58,764 nucleotides of DNA from Falciphora oryzae (lineage: Eukaryota > Ascomycota > Sordariomycetes > Magnaporthales > Magnaporthaceae). The stretch lies in the NCBI GenBank assembly GCA_000733355.1, contig JNVV01000023.1:533164-591927 (forward strand), in the 5' to 3' direction. The position numbers were made by a program, and so were the translations under genes. The notes below the pieces were generated by a model that made no database searches, was not told where the DNA came from, and saw nothing but the letters and a program-made list of their open reading frames with translations. Of this stretch, positions 52,473 to 58,764 are shown one piece after another; the stretch's first letter is position 1; each line of letters begins with the position of its first letter.

Positions 52473-53993
52473 TTAAGCACCTGCTCGATCGTATTGCACC
52501 CGCACCTCATGGGTAGCCCTGATGCCGCCGGAGTGCCCTTTGCTCCGCACATCACTTTCCCGGTTCTCAGCGCCGCCTTCCGACCCGGATATGGACGTGC
52601 CACCGTGCGCGACGCCAACATCTCCCGCACCTACGCCGCCGAGAATGCTCCTGTCGCTGTCGTCGTCCATGGTCGTCGTGCCGGGGGCTGGGCCCTTGTT
52701 GTTGCGCGACGGCTTCGACCCGATGGTGACGAGCGTCTGGTTCGTGCCGCGGTTCCTGGGGTTGAACCGGTCGCCCGGCCCCCCCGAGAGGTTGCCGTTG
52801 CCGGAGCCACCCAGCCGGCCAAGCCCGAAGCCGCTGCCACTCCCAGTCTCCTTGGAGCCGTTTCGGTCCGCGCTCGATCCGGGGAAGAGCTTCCGCCCAA
52901 GCGGCCGGAGGGTGGGGATGCAGGCTGCGATGATAGTGGTCGCCACCTCGATGCCGCCCCAGATGGTGAGGTCTGGCTGGCCGTAGGTCGGGTCGAGCGA
53001 GCTCAGGTTCGGGAGCTGGACCGTCTTGACAATGGCGGCAACGCCGGCACTGTTGGCATTTGGTGTTAGCGTGTTCTTCTCCCTTACTGCTCATTACGAG
53101 GGGGAGGGGGCGGAACGTACACAACTCCAAGGCTCATGGCGAAGGCGACGCCGAGTTTGTCACGCAGCGGCATCTTGAGCTGGGGAATGATGAACCACGG
53201 CAGAGCGGCGAGACCAAAGTCACAAAGGGCAGACCAGGCTGTTGGTTGGTGGCCACGCACAGCATGTCAGTTCTATGCGTTCTTGCGCTTAAGCCAATGG
53301 AAGCAGGACAAACTCACCACCCACGAACAGGGCGAAGTTGGTCAACACGCTGGTCGGCCAGCACTTGCCCGGGACGCCGACCGGGTTCCACAGCGTCCTG
53401 GTGTCCTCGCACTGGACATAGATCATGACGTCGAGGATGGCGTGGATCAGGAAGAGGGATACGATGATGGTCCACAGAATGATCTGAATGTAGCGCTGGG
53501 GGAGGACCCTCATCAGGGTGAAGGCGAAGGACATTTTGGCGAGAGCGTTGCCCATAACGGCAAAGGCGTTGCCCATCCAGAGGTAGAAGGTGAGGTCGAC
53601 GAGATCTGCAGGGGGCGCGTTCGTGAGGAGGTAGATGAGGTGGCGGCCTAGGCCCAGAACCACGGCGTGAGTGTCCACCGAGACCATACATATTAGGAGC
53701 ATCTGTCGAGTGGGTGAGCGAGTTAGATTCCAGGTTTGAAGAAGGCCAGGAGAGAGACGGTGTCTGCGAGCGGCAACAGGCTGTTACCAAACCAAACTTA
53801 CCCAGGCGAGCACCGCGCAGCCATCATCTGTGCCGAACACCTTTTTCAGCGTGATCCGCACGTAGCACCGAAGAGCCACGGCCACGGTCGCGAGGGCGGC
53901 GCACGTCCATAGCGCGGCGACGACGCTGGGGCCTTTGTTTTCCGCTAGGAACTCAGCCGTGGGAGGCGGCGTCGTTGGCTCGGGTGCAGACAT
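52473..53993 (-). CDS. Pth11-like integral membrane protein with fungal rhodopsin domain
   Basis: Four exons are inferred: 53993-53802, 53702-53318, 53238-53121 and 53049-52473. Donors are GTAAGT, GTGAGT and GTACGT, all acceptors are CAG, and phases match; about 423 aa. Seven TM helices occupy about residues 20-300. Family landmarks are RITLKKVFGTDD after TM1, LGLGRHLIYL, FYLWMGNAFAVMGNALAKMSFAFTLMR (two short pieces of one helix pair), CWP, DFGLAALPWFIIPQLKMPLRDKLG, TIWGGIEVATTIIAACIPTLRPL. This is the fungal rhodopsin domain (PF20684) of Pth11-like GPCR-type proteins, without an N-terminal CFEM domain. The cytosolic tail is Gly/Ser-rich, about 120 residues. The likely role is surface sensing; the ligand is unknown. 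Divergent from a P450. Confidence 0.9.
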
Positions 53994-55102
53994 GACGATA
54001 GATCACCTGCTAGTCTCGACACAGTTTGTTGGGTGATTGTTGAGCATGTAGAACGCGGCGGATAAAACATAAAATAAAGAAAGGAAGCGGCAGTTTTTGG
54101 CTCCCCACGGGCGCTAATGCGCGGGAGGGGAGCGAGGGTTTACTTTTTGGTCTGTCAAGGGCAGGGCCCAGAACTATATGTTATGTTGCTCTTGACCCTC
54201 TTCTTTACGTACAAATAATACACTCTTGGGGATACCTGACGACCCACGTCCCTGGATTGGCACAACGCAGAACACAACTTCATGCCGCAAGGTTTTTCAG
54301 TCGCCCTTGTCTGGTCGAGTGTCGTATGGCTCCAATCCCCAGGCCTCTAACCGGGACTTTGCTTATTGTGGAAATCCACGGGCAATCCCGCTGCCATTTG
54401 CCTGCTCGCCGCCCCAAACGTTAGCGTGTGAGCAAGGCTCAGCCCAGTTGGAGGTTATTCCGCACCCAAAGTTGCAGCTTCCAGCCCCACTCACAATGCA
54501 GCTCAGAAAAAAAAAAAAAAAAAAGCTTTGGTGCGGAAATTTCCGCCCGCAAATACGTGCTTAAACGAGGGCGAGATATGTAGCATCCGCTTAAAGTGCC
54601 TACTATAGCCCTAGGGTGCCATCCAGTGTTTCTTGGTTTTTTTTATGCTATCATATATCTTGCCGCGGAAACGGCAGCAACATCGCACGATTGACAGGCC
54701 AGTGGTGCCGCGGGGAAAGGAGGTTGTTGCGCATGGGCCGATCCATGAGGAACCAACACGGTGGAGCCTTATGGGTCGACCCCTTTTTTGCGGTTGAGCT
54801 ATCAGCCCCTCCCCCAGGCTTTCCCGTGCTTAGTATCGCGTGCTCTTTTCGCCGGGACCGGGGTCGTCGGTGAGCCCTGGTTTCTACCTGCTTGCCCCTT
54901 TTTCTCTCCCCTTTTCTCCTCCCTTTCCTTCCCTTTTCTGCAGATCTTGTGCATTTCACACCACCTATCCCACAAGGACATGGCCTAAACAAGGCACCGT
55001 CTCTCTTCCTCGATCGCCACGTGGGAAGAAATAAGCACTCACCACGGTGCCTACCTTCGGTGTGCCAGTTCGGACTTCGAGTGCTGACGCAACACGGCGA
55101 CC
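53994..55102. promoter_or_regulatory. Divergent promoter region, rhodopsin-domain gene / P450
   Basis: About 1.1 kb. It includes an 18 bp A run (54507-54524) followed by a perfect palindrome GCGGAAATTTCCGC (54533-54546), and a pyrimidine-rich tract at about 54890-54945 ahead of the P450. No gene with support is seen. Confidence 0.5.
54533..54546. repeat. 14 bp perfect palindrome
   Basis: GCGGAAATTTCCGC, close to a homopolymer A run. It could be a dimeric factor site or chance. Confidence 0.6.
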
Positions 55103-56915
55103 ATGGGTGTGGTATCTCTCGTACCTGGCCTGCAGCTCGGGGCCGTGCTGCTGACCGGAATCGTCACCATCAGCGTGTTTCACACGCTGTGCCTCTCGCG
55201 CCTTAGCCGCTTCCCCGGACCCGTAGCGGCAAAGTTTACCAATGCCTACCGCGCCTTCCGGACCTGGATGGGCCGCATCGATCTCGAGCATCTCGCATGG
55301 CACAAGACGTACGGTTCGGCCGTGCGCATCGGCCCCAATACCGTCATGCTAAACGACCCCAACATGATCAGGGTTGTGTTCACGACCAAGGGGCTTTGGC
55401 AAAAGGTTAGAGCCAGCCAAGCAAGCAGAATAGCGTGCGTAGCTGATGTGTGTGCTGACCAAAAAAAAAAAAAACAGTCCGAAATGTACAAGCCTAATGA
55501 AGCCCTTGTGGACGGCAAGCGGATCCCCAACATGTTTAACACCAGGAACGAGGCCTACCACACCGCCGCCAATAAGCCCGTCAAGCCGCTGTACAGCCTC
55601 TCGAGGGTCCAGGAAGTCGAGCCTTTCGTAGACGAGTCACTTGAGTATCTAATGAAAAAGTTTGACGCGCAGTACACCGACAAGGGCGTCGTCTGCAAAT
55701 GGGACGACTGGATGGCTTGGTGGGCCTGGGACGCCATGTTTAACATCACCTACGGCGAGCACATGGGCTTTATGGATAAGCAGGACGACATTGTTAACTT
55801 CATCCACGCCTCAACCGTGGGGCAGTACTACTACTCCGCCGTAAGATTTTAACCCCAAACCCTCGTTTTCGTGTTACTCGCGTTGACCATCGCTTGCCGT
55901 ATGGCGTCAGATCTCTCAAATTCCCTGGCTCGACAATTGGCTGGATAAAAACCCCATTATGCGCATCGGCCCGCCGCAGGTCTCCACGGGCATCGGCGTG
56001 ACTTACATGAAGCTCGTCGAGTACATGAAGAAGAAGGCCGCCGCCACGGAGAACCCCGAGTCGCATAGCAGCAACAACGGCCGCCCCGAGACCTACGTAG
56101 ACAAGTTCCTCCGGTTGAAAGAGACGCACCCGGAAATCGTGGACGACAACCATGTTTTCCAGTACTCGCTTTTCAACATGCTCGCCGGCGGCGACTCAAC
56201 CGCCTCCCTGCTCCGCGCCTCCATGTACCACCTGTCTAAAAACCCCAGCTGCTACGAGCGCCTCCAGGCCGAGCTGGACGGCGCGGGCCTCCCCTCCCTC
56301 CCGGCCAAGTTCAAGGAGGTCTCCGGCCTCACCTACCTGACGGCCGTGGTTAGGGAGACCATGCGCATTAACCCCGGCGTTTCGCAGACCATCGAGCGCA
56401 TCGTGCCCAAGGAGGGCCTCACCCTGCCGGACGGGCGGTTTATCCCCGCCGACACCAGGGTGGCTATGGACCCCTCGGTTATTATGAAGAACGAGCCCAT
56501 CTTCGGCCCCGAGGACGTTATGGAGTTCCACCCGGAGCGGTGGCTGCGCCGCGACGGCGAGTCCGACGACGATTTCGACGCGCGCAGCCGTAAGATGGTC
56601 GGCACACTCGACTTCGTCTTTGGCCACGGCAAGAGGATGTGCACCGGGAGATATCTGGCCTGGATGGAGATTTTCAAGTTCCTGGCCACTATGTACAGCG
56701 TTTACGACGTGAGTCTGCCCCCCATACGTCCTGTTTCTGTTGCTTCGACCACCGGCTTAATGGTTAATTGGTGGTGGCTAACACGATTTGCTTTCGCCCA
56801 CCCCCCGCGTTAGATTAAGCTCAAAGACGCGGATCACGAGTGGAAGTACCGTGCTGCCTGGTTCGTCTTCCAGACCGATATTCCTGTGCTCATCACCCGC
56901 CGCAAGCGTGCTTGA
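55103..56915 (+). CDS. Cytochrome P450, pisatin-demethylase-like
   Basis: Four exons are inferred: 55103-55405, 55478-55840, 55911-56708 and 56814-56915, all at phase 0, giving about 521 aa. Intron 1 (72 bp) is in frame and has a weak GTTAGA donor and an A run just before its CAG. An N-terminal anchor LQLGAVLLTGIVTISVF is followed by SRFPGPVAAKFTN. Other landmarks are the HTAANKPVKPLYSLSRVQEVEPFVD segment (two parts typical of pisatin-demethylase-like P450s), I-helix NMLAGGDSTAS, K-helix RETMRINPG, and heme loop FVFGHGKRMCTGR with Cys at about residue 466. It is an ER-anchored monooxygenase. Relatives detoxify plant phenolics or act in secondary metabolism. The substrate is unknown. Confidence 0.92.
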
Positions 56916-57198
56916 GAACGGCTTCATTTGGGTGCTCATCCTCGCGCCACGGCGGAGCCATTGCAGCGCTACGCGCGCATTGCTAGTGGGGCGTAGCAGG
57001 ATGACTTGATGGAGGAAGATTGGGGTTGTGTAGCAGGCCTTTTCGGGACTTCTGGAAAAGTGTGCGCTAGGCGGTGACCATAGCTACCTGGGTGCAAAAT
57101 TCACGAAGCCTTGAATGGAATGGATGCGGCAATCGAGTAGTAGCCCGTGCGCGGGTTTTTATATGCATCTAGGAACTTGCCGCCACTTTTTGCCCTGT
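56916..57198. other. Convergent 3' region between P450 and membrane protein
   Basis: About 280 bp with nothing recognisable; it should hold both terminators. Confidence 0.4.
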
Positions 57199-57815
57199 TT
57201 AGGAGTGATAAACGGAAATGGTTCCGAAGAGATAATTGCCGAAAGCAAATACCCCAGCAAGACTTGCAACAAAGGCGATCTAATTCGGGATTAGCAGCTA
57301 AGCAATTGCCGTGGCTCCAATTATGCATAACTAGTAGATTGCTTACCTTCATATCATCATCCCAAACTGGATTGTCTGTGGCCCTGGCCCAGACAATGAT
57401 CAACAACCCAATGATCAGCAACAGGATGCTCACGTTAAAGAGCATGACCGGGATCTGCCACAAATACAGCTGGGCCCTGCTGACACCCTCGCCGGTTTTG
57501 CCCTTCAGTATCTTTTGCAACTTTTCTAGTGCGGCCTTGTGGTTGCCCATGCGTGATATCCAGATGCATTGTTGCGTGCCCGTCGACACCGCCGCGAGAG
57601 ATAGGATTAATGTCGCGTAGAAGAGCGCATTGGCAGTCCACGGCGCGGTGGCGATAACGGGCCAAGAGAAGGCGGCGCTAGTGACCGCCGCGATCAGAGC
57701 AGCCTTGGGGTCCGTCAGGACGCTTTATAGCGTTCAACAGGATAGCGGAATTAGAAGCTTTCAATATCGTTCAACTTATAGTGACATTAACGAAGCCTAT
57801 CTCGGCAAGCTTACT
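57199..57815 (-). CDS. Fungal multi-TM membrane protein of unknown function, 5' end not resolved
   Basis: The two last exons, 57722-57347 and 57279-57199, are joined by a 67 bp intron (GTAAGC...TTAG) at phase 0. A further exon ending at 57815 (donor GTAAGC) probably precedes them through a 92 bp intron. Its own start, perhaps at an acceptor near 57871, and the ATG were not found. The visible protein starts (VLTDPKAALIAAVTSAAFSW), continues with APWTANALFYATLILSLAAVSTGTQQ, a loop with HKAALEKLQKILKGK, then LYLWQIPVMLFNVSILLLIIGLLIIVWA and a final helix FVASLAGVFAFGNYLF. Four hydrophobic helices are visible. I recall similar uncharacterised fungal proteins, but no function. The 5' part may be cut off by the repeats that follow. 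Confidence 0.6.
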
Positions 57816-58393
57816 TTCCCTCCAGTGCCCCGCTGTAACAAAGGGTTAAAGACGGTTTGGAAAAGGATCTCTATATTGCAAATAATCTTTCTATAGGCTT
57901 AAAAGATGCTTGAAGAAGAAGGAATCTTTCATAAAGGACATAGGAGATGGCAGGGTTTATATAAACCACCCTTACTGGTATGCTTCTCCCGGTGCGACTC
58001 GCACCCATTGCTCCCCAGCCTTCCCATTGGCTCCCGCAGTCTCCACTTCGGCTCCACCACCACTCGCCCCGATTGCCTCCAATCGGTGCGCCTCCTCCCC
58101 TACCACCAAATGAATGCACCCAGCGTCGCGTGGGGGGAAGTGATTGTTGCGGGCCAGACTAATGGAGGCACGAGGGCCTTGCATTGGCGCTATTAAACGA
58201 AGATTGTACATTGAAGAGAAAAAAAAAAAGAAAATGGCGCCGGTCGCGCTGGTGCGACACGCGCCTGAAGTTGTCGCGATTTGTGTGGCTTGCATTCCTG
58301 TATTTGCCCCACATATCCCACAGCGGTGGCGGTGCCACTGGGCGTATGGCCTGTGGCGAGACAGTCACAGCGATCCCATTTTGGGATGCTTGG

Positions 58394-58568
58394 GGATATT
58401 GATGCACCCAGCCTTGTGCGGGAGACGATCGTTAACGACGATTCTGCTCAATTGATACCTCCGCCACGTGCAATCTTGGGATATTAATGTACCCAGCGTT
58501 GCGTGGGAGGCGATCCCATTTGGGATGCTTAGGATATTGATGCACCCAGCGTTGTGCGGGAGGCGATT
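58394..58568 (+). repeat. Dispersed-tandem 37 bp repeat, three copies
   Basis: Copies lie at 58394-58430, 58479-58515 and 58532-58568. Each begins GGATATT and contains RCACCCAGCSTTG-type and GGGAGRCGAT words. Copies 1 and 3 share a longer 3' extension (GACGATTCTGCTCAATT and CACGTGCA). A degenerate fourth core occurs at about 58110-58142. Confidence 0.8.
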
Positions 58569-58608
58569 GTCGACGATTCTGCTCAATTAACACTTCCACC
58601 ACGTGCAG

Positions 58609-58764
58609 CAGCAATCGGTGCGGCTCCCACCTACCACGTGCGCCTTCCACCTGCACCAGCAATCGGTGCGACTTCCCTCCCAATCGGCGCGCCTTTTACC
58701 TGCACCAGCAATCGGCGCGACTTCCTTCCTAATCGGCGCGCCTTCCACCTGCACCAGCAATCGG
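58609..58764 (+). repeat. 48-49 bp tandem minisatellite reaching the window edge
   Basis: Units lie at 58609-58656 (48 bp), 58657-58705 (49 bp), 58706-58754 (49 bp) and the first 10 bp of a fourth at 58755-58764. Every unit starts CAGCAATCGG and ends CACCTGCAC or TACCTGCAC. Confidence 0.9.

Larger units (their letters stand above)
57871..58764. repeat. Repeat-rich right end of the window
   Basis: The last 0.9 kb lack a supported gene. They contain two families of tandem repeats (below), proline-codon-like low-complexity CT-rich sequence at about 58000-58100 with AATCGGTGCGCC words, and an A-rich run at about 58221-58235. The repeats continue past the window edge. Confidence 0.6.

Noticed and set aside
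53289..56915. A Pth11-P450-transporter functional unit
   Set aside because: Neighbourhood alone is weak evidence; no shared motif or known pathway links them beyond a divergent promoter.

Overview
The window is GC-rich nuclear DNA of a filamentous ascomycete, most likely a Sordariomycete. The reasons are short 50-90 bp introns with GTRNGT donors and CTAAC-like branch sites, fungal-only families (HET domain, Pth11-like rhodopsin domain, DUF3500, fungal group XIV phospholipase A2) and a Fot1/Pot2-type transposon carrying C-to-T/G-to-A nonsense changes like those left by RIP. Magnaporthales is a guess only. There are two assembly gaps (11300-11340 and 25882-26307).

Left part (1-16 kb), mostly housekeeping: the Mediator kinase SSN3/CDK8 (-) is divergent from RNA polymerase I subunit RPA43 (+). 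Next come a small one-TM protein (-), a large protein joining five CCCH zinc fingers to an RBR ubiquitin ligase (+), a secreted phospholipase A2 (+) and a five-exon amino-acid permease (+).

Middle (16-42 kb), metabolic and secreted functions: a bicovalent-FAD oxidoreductase, a coiled-coil protein, an amidohydrolase broken by an apparent one-base frameshift, a delta-12-type desaturase, a five-exon P450, a small secreted cysteine protein, a GNAT acetyltransferase, a secreted multidomain endonuclease/exonuclease/phosphatase protein, a HET-domain protein, a DUF3500 protein and a GH17 glucanase. Intergenic stretches of 2.6-3.3 kb flank the desaturase.

Right part (42-58.8 kb), accessory: a 630 bp AT-rich TA-flanked element with inverted repeats; an alpha/beta hydrolase containing an in-frame intron; an F-box/LRR-like protein; a nearly full-length, mutated Fot1/Pot2-like transposon itself interrupted by a 608 bp insertion with a 9 bp target duplication; an MFS sugar transporter; a Pth11-like rhodopsin-domain protein; a pisatin-demethylase-like P450; a 5'-incomplete membrane-protein gene; and tandem minisatellites running off the window edge.

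I see no compelling biosynthetic cluster. The most unusual items are the CCCH-RBR fusion, the nested transposon, the short TIR element and the terminal minisatellites. I found no tRNA, 5S rRNA or CRISPR. Exon boundaries were placed by eye from splice consensus and frame continuity.
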